Positions 11,201 through 21,242 of a stretch of DNA of 64,000 nucleotides are shown in pieces (position 1 is the stretch's first letter; each line of letters begins with the position of its first letter). The DNA lies in NCBI GenBank assembly GCA_916613615.1, contig OU744724.1:44184662-44248661 (forward strand), given 5' to 3'. Position numbers and translations under genes: made by a program. The stretch comes from Steromphala cineraria. Lineage: Eukaryota > Mollusca > Gastropoda > Trochida > Trochidae. Under the pieces are notes generated by a model. That model was not told the origin of the DNA. It searched no databases and was given only the letters and a program-made list of their open reading frames with translations.

Positions 11201-13226
11201 CATGAAAGATCCTCTTCCATTCTTTTCTCAGGATGTTCACGTTTCTTTTTACTCTTTACTGTAATTTTTTTTATTTGAAATTATATGAATGAAGTCACAA
11301 CAGTCAAGGTTTTGTATAAATAATGATCATGTTTTGACTCTGGTTGAAGAAAAACAACCTTGCAATAAAGAGCTTGTAAATTAATAGAACTTGTGGCTCT
11401 CAGATCATGTCCAGTATTATTTTCTTGATAACATGTTTCGCAACTACACTAAGACATAGCAGCTTGCCATGAAACTTACAATCCATAGAACTTGGTCTCG
11501 TTTCATCACACCAACTTTTGAATGCCTCTAAAAGAAGATGAATGTTGTTTCAAAAATAGAATAGAATTAGAAGTGGACCATCAAAAGATAATCCAACTAC
11601 TTCTGAATAAAAAACTCAAATAAAATTTGCGTAGTTCTGTAGAACATGAATTACCCATTTATTCTCCAGAAAGGTAATTTTCCTTCTCTCTTCTCAATTC
11701 TTTTGTCTCTGTCTTCTGCATCTTAGTTTCAAATCTCATTAAACTAAGATTAAACTCATCACTAGTATGAGTACACTAAAGGTAAGTAGAGAGATCATGA
11801 TAAAAGCAGTCAATGAATTGTATGTAAACTTTGATAAGTGACATCCTGCTACATCGGCATATATGTCTAGCTGTTATGCTCCAACCTTCCCCTGATATCC
11901 ATCCAGCAAAAACTTTCATATTGCAAAATATAGCAGACCAATCAAATGATGCCCTTTCAATGCTAGAAGCTAACTAGTTCCCGAGCCTTGTCCATGTGCT
12001 CACAGTGTCACAAATCAGCCAATTGGAGTGCTTTTAGATAATATTTCTCATTTCCTCCTCCTACTAAACTTGCAAGCACCGTTCTATAAGATTTCCACAA
12101 GCAGCATTGCTAGATAACAGTGTACAGAGTTTGTTTTTATTTTAAATCAGACAGGTATAAATAACTGAGTAACCAGCCGTCGGCGATATCAGACTTTTTG
12201 CTGGATGGATATCAGAGGATAGGTTTGAGCATAACCCATAGACATAAACGCTGAGGTAGCAGATTGGTTTGGGGATTGTGATGTCACTTCCTGTGTTATA
12301 TGGGTTATTGACACAACTATCAAACAGGAAAGAATTTGATTTCTTTCCCAAAAAGGTTGTAAACTTTACAAATTAAAGAATTCTTTATGTTTTAAAAAGG
12401 GGAGTTAAATCTATGTCATAAAATTATGTTACTTTCTATTAGTTATGAAAAGTTGTTAAAAGAAAGGAGGTAAGTTATGATTTTGGAAAGGTGAGAAAAG
12501 TTAACAAAAAGGCTATGAATTCTTTGTGATTGTATAGGGAAGGTAACTCTTGTCATTTCGATCCTAAACTTCTTGTGAGACATGAAAATTTGCAAAATTA
12601 TCAAGGGGGGATAACTTTTGATGTCATTGAAAAAAAGGGAGGTAACGTAATAAAAAAAACCCATCTAATTCTTCATGTTTGTATATGGGGATTGAAGGTT
12701 TTTACCTTCTGTTGTTGGGAAAAGAAGGTAACTTTTAATAACTCGACACATTATGAAAGGTAGATTGATGAATGAGAGGGAAAATATCTGTGAAGCATGA
12801 CAAATTCAGACAGTTTATGAGAAAGGAGGTAACTTATGATTTTGCTTCAAAAAAGGGGAGATAACTTACCAGAAAGGTTCATATTTTATCAATGCAAGGG
12901 GAGGTAATTTGATTATTCTACTTTTGTTTAACATGAAAGATTGTCCAGCTATAACTTATGATTTTTCTGCAGGTAAGACAAGTGTTGTTGATCGCGACGA
13001 GGATGATGATGGTCTCCCAAACACTTACGACTATAATGACAGCTTCATCGACGACGTGAACATGGGCGAATCAGATAGCAGCTCTTACGGGGAACCTGAG
13101 GAGGATTCGGACTACGATCCAGGGGAAGAGGACGTAAAATCATTAATGAAAGAAGCAAAGGGTTTTGTTAAGAAAAAGAAAATGCGTCAACCCGTTGGAA
13201 AGAAAATTAGTATCGAGGGCAAATGA
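2050..13226 (+). CDS. APLF: APLF-like DNA repair factor (5' end outside window)
   Basis: APLF is a nuclear scaffold for non-homologous end joining: its FHA domain binds phosphorylated XRCC1/XRCC4, it binds Ku, its PBZ fingers bind poly(ADP-ribose), and its acidic tail chaperones histones. Exons read here: 2050-2213, 2644-2714, 3769-3845, 4208-4376, 4871-5092, 5454-5602, 7046-7710, 8142-8261, 9674-9750, 12973-13226 (TGA 13224-13226). All have AG/GT borders and matching phases, giving 655 residues. Order: FHA C-terminal half, Ku-binding motif, acidic/basic linker, two PBZ fingers, acidic tail. No exon for the FHA N-terminal half (GRG and SRxHA motifs) is visible in 1-2049, so the gene starts upstream. 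The protein is longer than the ~510-residue human one, mainly because of the 221-codon exon at 7046. No frameshift or stop was seen. Family identity is very likely; the exon list was not tested against transcripts. Confidence 0.92.
4208..4376 (+). CDS. APLF: APLF exon: Ku-binding motif
   Basis: This 56-codon exon carries KKRTLPDWMI. It corresponds to the APLF-type Ku-binding motif (human RKRILPTWML), a basic stretch followed by L-P-x-W-h that docks on the Ku80 vWA domain. The proline and tryptophan are present. Basic, proline-containing linker follows. Acceptor ATTACAG, donor GAAG|GTAAAC, phase 1. Confidence 0.85.
5151..5323. mobile_element. pogo/Tigger-like MITE, 173 bp
   Basis: Ends CAGTAGAAC...GTTTTCTACTG are flanked by TA on both sides (5149-5150, 5324-5325). 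The internal 'ATATAACGAAC' resembles pogo/Tigger terminal repeats. A partial relative begins at 24357. Confidence 0.6.
5690..6110. mobile_element. MITE family A copy in an APLF intron
   Basis: The left part has GTGCTCTGAGGAATAACATAG and the right part ends with the complementary TTCCTCAGAGCAC. Internal blocks such as GGCAAAAAGTTTTGATATC and GGTAACTCTAGTGTACCATT match the copy near 23280-23340. Confidence 0.5.
6628..6984. mobile_element. MITE family B, copy 1
   Basis: Terminal inverted repeats AAGGGGCAGTAGCACATTTT and its complement, flanked by TA on both sides, suggest a Tc1/mariner-type target site. No ORF. It lies in the APLF intron between 5602 and 7046. Confidence 0.75.
7046..7710 (+). 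CDS. APLF: APLF exon: acidic/basic repeat linker and start of PBZ finger 1
   Basis: A 665 bp exon of lysine-rich and Ser/Glu/Asp-rich blocks. It holds four copies of an 84 bp (28-residue) unit marked by DFSEEE/DYSEEE at 7235, 7319, 7403 and 7487, each linked by K-rich spacers. The TSEEED and SEEE blocks fit casein-kinase-2 consensus sites (inference). The last codons are CQFGKKCY, the first cysteine pair of a PBZ finger. The donor AG|GTTGGT splits the following arginine codon in phase 2. Confidence 0.87.
7235..7570 (+). repeat. 84 bp coding minisatellite, four units
   Basis: GATTTTTCTGAGGAAG starts at 7235, 7319 and 7403, and a diverged unit starts with GACTATTC at 7487. The constant 84 bp spacing keeps the APLF frame (28 residues per unit). 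Confidence 0.85.
8142..8261 (+). CDS. APLF: APLF exon: end of PBZ finger 1 and start of PBZ finger 2
   Basis: The exon begins with RKNEDHF and reaches CHPGD, so finger 1 reads C-x5-C-x6-H-x5-H with the typical PBZ tail HPGD. An acidic linker follows (SSEEEEDDD), then CAYGAHCY, the cysteine pair of finger 2. The exon ends TAT AG|GTATAGT, splitting arginine in phase 2 exactly as the upstream exon does. PBZ fingers bind poly(ADP-ribose). Confidence 0.9.
8801..9158. mobile_element. MITE family B, copy 2, inverted relative to copy 1
   Basis: Same ends (AAGGGGCAGTAGCACG) with TA flanks, and the same internal sequence on the opposite strand, including the AATGGCCGCCAATGG block. It lies in the APLF intron between 8261 and 9674. 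Confidence 0.75.
9674..9750 (+). CDS. APLF: APLF exon: end of PBZ finger 2
   Basis: A 77 bp exon after ATTGCAG. Joined in phase it reads RTNPQHLKDYSH, supplying the two histidines of finger 2 (C-x5-C-x6-H-x5-H). A basic RPQRKRAK tail follows. Finger 2 has HK after the last zinc ligand rather than HPGD. Confidence 0.83.
10973..11069. mobile_element. Small foldback MITE, about 97 bp
   Basis: AGGGGGCCGTTGCACAAAC and TTTTGTGCAACGGGACCCT pair as terminal inverted repeats around a short centre. The GGGGCC...TTCACC/TTGCAC end style resembles the larger insertion at 58211. Confidence 0.6.
11840..12273. mobile_element. MITE family C, copy 1, about 430 bp
   Basis: The left end (CATCCTGCTACATCGGCATA, then CCCCTGATATCCATCCAGCA) is complemented on the right by TGCTGGATGGATATCAGAGG and GCTGAGGTAGCAG. 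Inverted ends of about 80 bp, no coding capacity. Confidence 0.6.
12398..12910 (+). repeat. Cluster of AAGGGAGGTAACTT-like motifs in the last APLF intron
   Basis: One strand carries about nine variants: near 12398 (GGGGAGTTAAAT), 12464 (GGAGGTAAGTTATG), 12537 (GGAAGGTAACTC), 12605 (GGGGGATAACTT), 12637 (GGGAGGTAACG), 12724 (GAAGGTAACTT), 12824 (GGAGGTAACTTATG), 12854 (GGGGAGATAACTT) and 12898 (GGGGAGGTAATTT). Spacing is irregular, 30-100 bp. Several resemble 5' splice sites (AG|GTAACT). Confidence 0.6.
12973..13226 (+). CDS. APLF: APLF last exon: acidic histone-chaperone tail
   Basis: The exon reads DEDDDGLPNTYDYNDSFIDD, then a Ser/Glu/Asp-rich stretch and a lysine-rich end, stopping at TGA 13224-13226. 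The NDSFIDD plus EEDSDYDPG arrangement resembles the NAP1L-type acidic domain of human APLF, which binds histones. Acceptor CTGCAG, phase 1, follows 9750 in frame. The 3' UTR runs into AT-rich DNA; an AATAAA at 14536-14541 is one possible poly(A) signal. Confidence 0.9.
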
Positions 13227-15180
13227 TTGGATAGTTTTATAGCATTATAAGTGCATCTGTACAGTTTTTTCATATATGAGAAATTGCAATTCATGTCTTC
13301 GATGAAAACATTGTTTGCAAACTTAATGTCTTTGTGTTTAAAAATCTATTATTCAGATCTATTCATATTCATTGTCGGTGCGTATACAGTAGGGGGGTTT
13401 AAGGTTTAACCCTCAACCTTTTTTAATTTAAGGTGAACACACTCTTTCAAATTTCCTAGAACTGCCACAGATTGTTATCATTGAAGTATAGTTTCAAATT
13501 CCAAGTAATTCCCCAAAAAAATGTAACATGTTTAAAAAATATACAATTTAATTTTCTATAGGATCATCAGCATATCATCAGTCACACATGAATGGTTTTA
13601 TTTCCTTTTTTTCAATTTAAAATTACCGTGTGAAAGGTATTTTTAGTCTTTATCATCTGCATTTCAAATTTTTTTACTTGTTGAATTGCAAGTTTTATTT
13701 TTTAAAGATTTTGTAAAGTTGAGTATTTTATGCTAGACATGAATTTTTTATAGTAGTGTTGTTTTAGCATGAAAGAAAAAAGAATGATTTTGTTATGTAA
13801 GTTACAAAATATGAAGTTTTGGTTTTTCTTACAACTTGAATGTTCAAATTCATTTAATTGGTTTGTTATTTGTGTTGTATTTTGAAATATGTTCATACCT
13901 GATACAATTACTGAATTATGATCTTACATACAAAAAATACAAAATAGTAATTATGTATTCATAACCATTTCGCTAAACCAAATTTAAACTCATTACAAAA
14001 TTTTTTTTCCTTTTAAAAGAAATGTGCATGTTGACTTTATGATTCTTATTCTTCTTTTTTTTAAGTCATTATTATTTTAAGCTATGCTCATTTTCAATAT
14101 TTTAGTTCAATCATCTCATCACAAATAAGTGGTAAACAAGTATTTTTTAGAATATTAAGGCCTATGCTAGATTTTAAAGTTGTGAAATATAGTTGCATGG
14201 AATATTCTCAGGGCAATTATTGTAACATGTAATTAATTCTAGAATTTAATTAAAAGATTTGAATGATTGATTATTGTATTTCAGCATTTAGAGTTGTGTC
14301 AAATCAAGCAAACTTGTTATCTGTTCTTCAAAAAAACTTTCATTTAGCATGTTTTTCTTCTATTCATATTCATAGTGTTAACATATATAGAAATCATGTT
14401 TTTGTTTGACAGGAAACTTCAACAACACATTTTGTTCTTGATATATTGTTTGGATGTGTGCGTGACGTGTCTAGATGGAGAAGTACATAATATATTCTCA
14501 AGCTTCAAACATTTCTATTTGATTGCAGTGTATGAAATAAAGATGCTCTACGGTATCTTGTCATTTAGCCAAAATTGTAGGAAAACATTGGTTGTTTCCT
14601 TCAACTTTGAATTTGAACCTTACAAATGTTATTTGAATTAATTGAATCATGATAGCAAGTCCTCTTTCCAGAGAATGCTGATTGTTGAATATCCTTCAAC
14701 TCTTCTGTATTTGTGTTTAGTCTTAGGGATTAAAGATATTTTAGTATTTACAGCCGTCAAACTGAATTTGGTTGTCGGTCTAAATTATTTTTTTTACACG
14801 AAAAATGGGCTGGCTATGTTGCAAGTTTATTTCATGCACTGTTTGAAAATGTTGTAATGTTTGATTATTTGTTATCAAATCCTTTATTTTATCCGCTTGG
14901 AAGTCTGTATACCGTATCGGTGCTGGGCTTTTCTTAATAGTCTGTAGTCACTTCCTTGTTTGTAGAGTTTACATGTTGTCGTGACTGTTACAGATTCAAG
15001 TAGAAAATATTATCTTAGCAAGTGATTATCTCTCCACAGTGGTAGCTCAAGTAAAACATCCTTATGATAATCTAGCCTCTGCTGTAAGACAGTCTATCAA
15101 GGGGAAGCTGATTCTATCAGCGCAAAATTGACAAGCCGGTCTATCAAGGAGAAGCCTTGTTATGTCATTTGATAGGAATT
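13227..15180. other. AT-rich stretch after APLF, no gene seen
   Basis: Contains the likely APLF 3' UTR and intergenic DNA. No conserved reading frame, RNA gene or clear repeat boundary was recognised. The longer open frames here are low-complexity A/T-rich chance frames. Confidence 0.5.
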
Positions 15181-15229
15181 TTGTTATCCCCCGCAACAAC
15201 GAAGTTGCGGGGGGTATTAAAATGGGTAC

Positions 15230-15272
15230 CGTCCGTCCGTCCGTCCGTCCGTCCGTCCGTCCGTCCGTCCGT
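15230..15272 (+). repeat. (CCGT)n microsatellite
   Basis: About ten consecutive CCGT/GTCC tetranucleotides immediately precede the tandem array inside the pearl-like element. Confidence 0.9.
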
Positions 15273-15419
15273 TACACTTTGTGTCCGGCTCATAACTTTG
15301 TAACTAATCAACCATTTCAATTCAAATTTGTTATGGACATGAAGAAACATGTTATAATGTGTCATGAGAAACAATTTTCTGAATATCTACATAAAATATT
15401 ATAATTTTGGAGAAAAAGT

Positions 15420-17150
15420 GGTAAATTTTGTAAGAAATCTGTTACAAGTCCCGTCCGGCTCACAACTTCTAAACTAATCATCACATATTGATCAAATTTG
15501 ATATGGAGATACATTATCATATGAAGGTGTGTCATGAAGAACAATTTTGAAAATATGTTAATAAAATTTTGCCTTGTTTTGCAAAAAATGAGGTTTCTGT
15601 TGCAAAACTGTTACAAGTGCTGTCCGGCTCATAACTTCTAAACTTATCATCACATATTGATCAAATTTGATATGGAGATACATAATCATCTGAAGGTGTG
15701 TCATGAAGAACAATTTTGAAAATATTTTAATAAAATTTTGCATTTTTTGGCAAAAAATGAGGTTTCTGTTGCAAAACTGTTACAAGTGCTGCCCGGCTCA
15801 TAACTTCTAAACTAATCATCACATATTGATCAAATTTGATATTGAGATACATAATCTTATGAAGGTGTGTCATGAAGAACAATTTTGAAAATATTTTAAT
15901 AAAATTTTGCCTTGTTTGGCAAAAACTGAGGACTCAGTTGGAAAACTGTTACAAGTGCTGTCCGGCTCATAACTTCTAAACTAATCATCACATATTGATC
16001 AAATTTGATATGGAGATACATAGTCATATTAAGGGGGGTCATGAAGAACAATTTTGAAAATATTTTAATAAAATTTTGCATTTTCTGGCAAAAAATGAGG
16101 TCTCTGTTGCAAAACTGTTACAAGTGCTGCCCGGCTCATAACTTCTAAACTAATCATCACATATTGATCAAATTTGATATGGAGATACATAATCATATGA
16201 AGGTGTGTCATGGAGAACAATTTTGAAAATATTTTTATAAAATTTTGCCCTGTTTGGCAAAAAATGAGGACTCTGTTGGAAAACTGTTACAAGTGCTGTC
16301 CGGCTCATAACTTCTAAACTAATCATCACATATTGATCAAATTTGATATGGAGATACATAGTCATATTAAGGGGGGTCATGAAGAACAATTTTGAAAATA
16401 TTTTAATAAAATTTTGCATTTTCTGGCAAAAAATGAGGTCTCTGTTGCAAAACTGTTACAAGTGCTGCCCGGCTCATAACTTCTAAACTAATCATCACAT
16501 ATTGATCAAATTTGATATGGAGATACATAATCATATGAAGGTGTGTCATGGAGAACAATTTTGAAAATATTTTTATAAAATTTTGCCCTGTTTGGCAAAA
16601 AATGAGGACTCTGTTGGAAAACTGTTACAAGTGCTGTCCGGCTCATAACTTCTAAACTAATCATCACATATTGATCAAATTTGATATGAAGATACATAAT
16701 CATATGAAGGTGTGTCATGAAGAACAATTTTGAAAATATTTTAATAAAATTTTGCATTTTCTGGCAAAAAATGAGGTCTCTGTTGCAAAACTGTTACAAG
16801 TGCTGCCCGGCTCATAACTTCTAACTAATCATCACATATTGATCAAATTTGATATGGAGATACATAATCATATGAAGGTGTGTCATGAAGAACAATTTTG
16901 AAAATATTTTAATAAAATTTTGCCTTGTTTGGCAAAAAATGAGGACTCTGTTGGAAAACTGTTACAAGTGCTGTCCGGCTCATAACTTCTAAACTAATCA
17001 TCACATATTGATCAAATTTGATATGGAGATACATAATCATATGAAGGTGTGTCATGGAGAACAATTTTGAAAATATTTATATAAAATCTTGCCTTTTTTG
17101 GCAAAAAATTTGAACTCTGTTGGAAATCTCTTACAAGTCCTGCCTATCTT
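15420..17150. repeat. Tandem array of ~169 bp units with 338 bp higher-order period
   Basis: Each unit carries CCGGCTCATAACTTCTAAAC, then ATCATCACATATTGATC and TGTCATGAAGAACAATTTTG. Units recur about every 169 bp. From about 15780 to 17000 two versions alternate (GCTGTCCGG with GAGGACTCTGTTGGAAAAC, and GCTGCCCGG with GAGGTCTCTGTTGCAAAAC), giving a 338 bp period. The outermost units are most diverged. Confidence 0.85.
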
Positions 17151-17499
17151 ACAATTAAACTAATCATCACATTTTGATCCAATTTAATTTGTTATGGAGA
17201 TACAAATCATATGTTGGTGTGTCATGAAGAACAGTTTTGAAAATATGTTTGTTTAAATATGATCAAATTGATCTTGGAGATCCAAATACATAATACATAA
17301 ATTCATTCGTTTGATTTTAATTTTGTCAGTTAAGTCGAATTATGCCCAACAGTGAACATAAAGTTGGTATGATTTAGTTTTTTTATTAGAACAGTTTTGT
17401 TCATATCCTGGATTTTTTTTGTTAATTTGTGCGACAAAAATTAATCAGCAATATGATAAGGAAAACCTATACATATTGTGCAATTTGCGGGGGATATAG

Positions 17500-18020
17500 C
17501 TCGACCATGTCAGCTGCTTGTTATATTTGTTTTTGATATTATGCAATAACCATTGCCTTGATATAACTGGTATTGACTAGATCAATATCTAAGCTATCAA
17601 ATTATCAAAAATTTGAGTTAATTTGGTGAAATTTTGTGTGTTTAATGTGCGACACGATTAAAATCATTAGCACTACTGACGCATCATAAAAGGGCAGACA
17701 TGCTTCAGTGACCCCAGATTATGTTCACCGGGCAATGTATATTAAAGGATCTTTTTAAGCAGGTTACTGTCAAATGCCAGATTTCAAAGTCAAGTCTATC
17801 TCAAATTCAATTTATGAATCCATAAAGTGATCATAGATTTTTTCAGTACATCTTGAAGTGATCATGTTCTGTCAAGGAGACTCAAAATTCTATTCACATA
17901 AATTATAGTTTTCTTCAAGCAATCAGAGATGGCAGAGGATTTACAGATTTTTGAAAAAGCGTTTCTGATTGAATAACTAATTTTGATTGCACCTAATCAG
18001 ACTTGTCCCTTTCTAATCTT
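17500..18020. other. Intergenic, nothing recognised
   Basis: AT-rich DNA between the pearl-like element and the next MITE-like segment. No supported gene or repeat was seen. Confidence 0.5.
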
Positions 18021-18485
18021 GTATTACAGCATCCATTAGAGCTGGAGTTTCTGACTTGCTACCACTTTTGGAGGAGACAGTCCAATTTAAATCACCCAAC
18101 TTCTGAGGCATAAAAGTTTCAAAATATCACAAAATATAAATTGAACAAGGAAGGTTTCCTCTCTACTAGGTCTGACCACAGCACGATAGGTCGCATGTTC
18201 TGATATAAGGTCAGCTCCCCAATCACACCTTGTCCGACAAAAGCTTTCAGTGTCAGTAGCTGGGAGATAGTTACTCCAGTGAACAATCTTTTAATATTTT
18301 CTCCAGTCTGATAAGCTTCATGAAGCAATTGGTCTGCTAAAGATGACAAGGTAGGTTTTGCCTACACTTACACTTAAATCATGCAGCCTATGGGATTGTT
18401 ATCAGACCTAGTGTAGAGGGATTGCATCCAGATAGTTAATATTTTGAAATTTTTGTTCCTTGGAGTTGGTCGTATTTAATCATAA
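18020..18485. mobile_element. MITE family A relative
   Basis: The right end (TAGTGTAGAGGGATTGCATC, AATATTTTGAAATTTTTG, TTCCTTGGAGTTGG) corresponds to the right end at 1735-1814. Internal GCAATTGGTCTGCTAAAG resembles 1658-1680. The left end is poorly defined. Confidence 0.4.
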
Positions 18486-19039
18486 CGTGGGAGAGAATGG
18501 ATGTAAGTTTGTAAATTCATACATGTTTATCCTGATTGTCATGTTAGTCTTCATTTTTTTGTGTAACGACAGAAAATAAATTATGCAAAAGTTGACTTTA
18601 AAAGTATTGTATAGAATCCTGGTCTTGTGGTAAAGACAAGAATTGGAGGGTTGTTTGTGGATGCTTTTGATGAATACCCGCTCTGTACCAAAAATATCTA
18701 ATGTATTGGATCCCATTATGGCTTGTCCAAAAAACATTTGCAACATAACGCTCTCCCCTGACTTTGTCTGCTCTAGTTTAATGTAGTAAAAAGTAGTTTT
18801 CTATGATGAGCTCAGCTTTCGCGAGTGTAGCTATGACGTCCCATGTCGCCAGTATCCTCCCTGTATGTTTCATTTGTCATCTGTATCAACTGGTTATATA
18901 TAAATGGAACTGATCGCTTTCTTGTCTTTTTGTATTTCTTCATTTTTAGAAATGACACATTTGGGCATTTACTTGGTTAATTATTTTCACATACCGTAGT
19001 TAACAAGTGTTTGCCACTAATGAGAGTGTCACAGTATTT

Positions 19040-19380
19040 CACTTACCAGTACATCACAGCTGCTAGTAATATTGCAGGGAGAAAGCCGACAACACTATTG
19101 TGGCTGTGCATTGTGTCTTGAGCTAGTGAATCGTGAAATTCATTGTAGCAGTACACACAAACCTTACTGTGTGTGGAACAGTTCTCTGCACATAGTTGCA
19201 TTCCTTGTGGAACACCTTGTTTTACACAAACTTTCAGCTTTTAAGGCCATATGCTTCTGGAGAAGAAGATGAAAATATGTTTGAAGGGCATGGCCCCTGT
19301 AGCCCACCAAAGCTATGAATTATAATCCTAACTAGTTGAGGAGTCTGTACACAAAGTTTAATATAAAAGCATTTCCCACT
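19040..19380 (-). repeat. SINE-like body plus a fragment of the GTGTACAGACTCC tandem family
   Basis: 19050-19190 resembles 34140-34300 (CTGCTAG, ACTATTGTG/AGTATTGTG, ACAAACCTTACTG, GAACAGTTCTCT). 19215-19370 reads, on the minus strand, like one unit of the repeat at 46.4-47.7 kb and 55.5-56 kb (complement of AAGCTTTCAGC, GCCATATGCTTCTGGAGAAG, GAGTCTGTACACAAAG). Confidence 0.45.
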
Positions 19381-19489
19381 TTCATAAATCAATGCATGTA
19401 AATTCAAATTTCATCACCAACACAATGGGTTAATAATAAATTAAATGGTATTTTACTTGGAAAACCTGCTTGGGCTGCTTTCAGTATTT

Positions 19490-20435
19490 GTGCAGTTTCC
19501 GCCGCCACCGCCACCGCCTCGCTCGTATTACTGGCAAAAACTTTTTTCTACTAAACGTTCCAGAACTTGTATTCATACCTTACTGCTTTTACCTCGGCGG
19601 AACGATTTTGACATGTTCACTTTCAAGGTCAAAGGTCAAGGTCACGAGCTATAAAATCACAAAAAAATTCCTTGTAAACGCAATAACTTGAAAAGTTTTT
19701 GTGCTATGAAGCTCTAACTTGATACATGTCATCCTTGGAAGAGTAAATATTTTTGAAAAGGTTTTCGCTACAATCTGTCCAAGGTCAAGGTCACAGTAAG
19801 GTCACGACTTTAGCATGGTTTTGTGAAAATGCTTTATTTTAACTATGAACACTATTAATCAATAGATGATTGTTATACTCAATGAAAAGTGTTCATGATT
19901 GTGTAACCTTGAAGGTCAAGGTCATGATATTTGTGTTATTGCAATGTGCAACTAATTTGGGTATAACTTAATCCCATTAAGCTTTTCAAACTCATGAACA
20001 TGTATAAGTGTTTACACCTCTGGGGAGTTACTATGACAAGTTCACTTTCAAGGTCAAAGGTCAAGGTCATGAGTTATAAAATCACTACAGATTTCCTTGT
20101 CAACACGATAACTTGAAAAGTTTTTGTGCTATGAAGTTTAGATTTTGTACCAGTATGTATAATCTAGTATAAAATTTAGAAAAGATTTTTGGTATGAACT
20201 GTCAAAGGTTAAGGTCACAGCAAGCTCAACATATGTTGAGCAAATGGATTATTTTAACTTTTAACACTTTAATTTGTTACATTAATGTTACACTCAATGA
20301 AATGTATTCATTGATTGCGTGAGGTTGAGTGTCAAAGATCAAGGTCACAAGAAAATGCCCAATATGTTGAGCCTTGTAGAAGGCGGAACAGGGTAAGGAG
20401 AAACCCCAAGTTTCAGGGCTGCTCTGCTTTTGCGG
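19490..20435 (+). repeat. Dispersed repeat rich in AGGTCA half-sites, plus-strand copy
   Basis: AGGTCA hexamers occur at 19626, 19633 and 19639 (one-base spacing, then no spacing), at 19782, 19788 and 19799 (none, then five-base), at 19913 and 19919 (none), at 20051, 20058 and 20064 (one, then none), and as single sites near 20212 and 20342. The end near 20380-20435 (GGCGGAACAGGGTAAGGAG, AACCCCAAGTTTCAGGGCTG) matches the inverted copy at 25275-26610. No coding capacity is evident. Confidence 0.75.
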
Positions 20436-20630
20436 TGTCTCGCAAACGCTAATCTAGTTTTGTTACTGGGGTTTGCCTTTTGTCTAACAAGGAAAGGTAA
20501 AAGTAAAAGTAATGCCCCTAATAATAATTGTTCAAAATTTACAATTTTATTCATTACATGATTGTTATACTCAATGAAAAGTGGCCATTGAATGTGTGAC
20601 CTTGAATATAGATAATAAAGACCTTAGAGT

Positions 20631-20757
20631 AGATAAGACATGGTCCTTGGCCATTATCAAGAATAAAGGATGTTTACCCTAATGCTTTGCCCGTCGTTAA
20701 ACCTGAGGGCAAATATCCTTTATTCTTAATAATGCCCTAGGACCATGTCTTATCCAT
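20631..20757. mobile_element. Foldback MITE family D, copy 1
   Basis: GATAAGACATGGTCCTTGGC on the left pairs with its near-complement, ending ACCATGTCTTATC, on the right. The arms continue through ATTATCAAGAATAAAGGAT and its complement. About 127 bp. Confidence 0.65.
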
Positions 20758-21242
20758 AACTTACAAACATGTAGTGACATCACTATTGTTTTTTGTCTAT
20801 CTCAATTTCGTTCTAGCCCACACTGCTTGGGAATGATTTGAGTAATGTCCCTCCGATGAAGGTTACTATCAACATAATTGCATGGTAGGATATTCTGATG
20901 ATATATCCCTCTCCAAGTAATTATTTTCCAACGATATCATTGATGATCTTTTATTGAAGTCAAAGTGTCTTAATAACTTTTTAAAAATAACAAATCAAAT
21001 TTTGCCAACTGCAAATGTTTTTGGGACATGCCGTCTCCAACCACAAATGATTCACATTCGAGAACGCTGAACCGAAAGCTCCAACCACTGAGCCATTGTG
21101 ACAGCACTGATGGACCTGTTATGTTATGTCCTCTTATAACCAAAGTCTGCTTTGATATTTTATGGTTGCTTCTGTTCTTTCCTATCCTTTCACGTTGTCG
21201 GTCATGTTAATGCAATTATAACAAGTTGGCAGTTTATAAGTT

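Larger units (their letters stand above)
15185..17496. mobile_element. Pearl/Helentron-like element with tandem core, about 2.3 kb
   Basis: TATCCCCCGCAA at 15185-15196 is matched by its exact complement at 17485-17496. Just inside the left end is a hairpin, CCCCCGCAAC (15188-15197) with GTTGCGGGGG (15204-15213) around a 6-base loop. A CCGT microsatellite follows (about 15230-15272), then a long tandem array, then an AT-rich tail. This order (hairpin end, tetranucleotide microsatellite, ~160 bp core repeats, inverted end) matches the bivalve pearl elements, regarded as non-autonomous Helentron relatives. No transposase is encoded; short open frames in the array are repeat translations. Confidence 0.7.

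Noticed and set aside
15165..16757. Repeated open frames with FSKLFFMTH and MYLHIKFDQYVMISLEV
   Set aside because: They are translations of the 169 bp tandem unit and repeat with its period; there is no sign of selection for protein.
15170..17150. CRISPR-like array of regular repeats
   Set aside because: Units are adjacent 169 bp satellites without unique spacers, in a eukaryotic genome.
19445..19691. Short plus-strand frames with a proline run and KVKVTSYKI, and their minus-strand copy at 26394-26609
   Set aside because: They are translations of the two inverted copies of the half-site-rich repeat; the similarity comes from the repeat.
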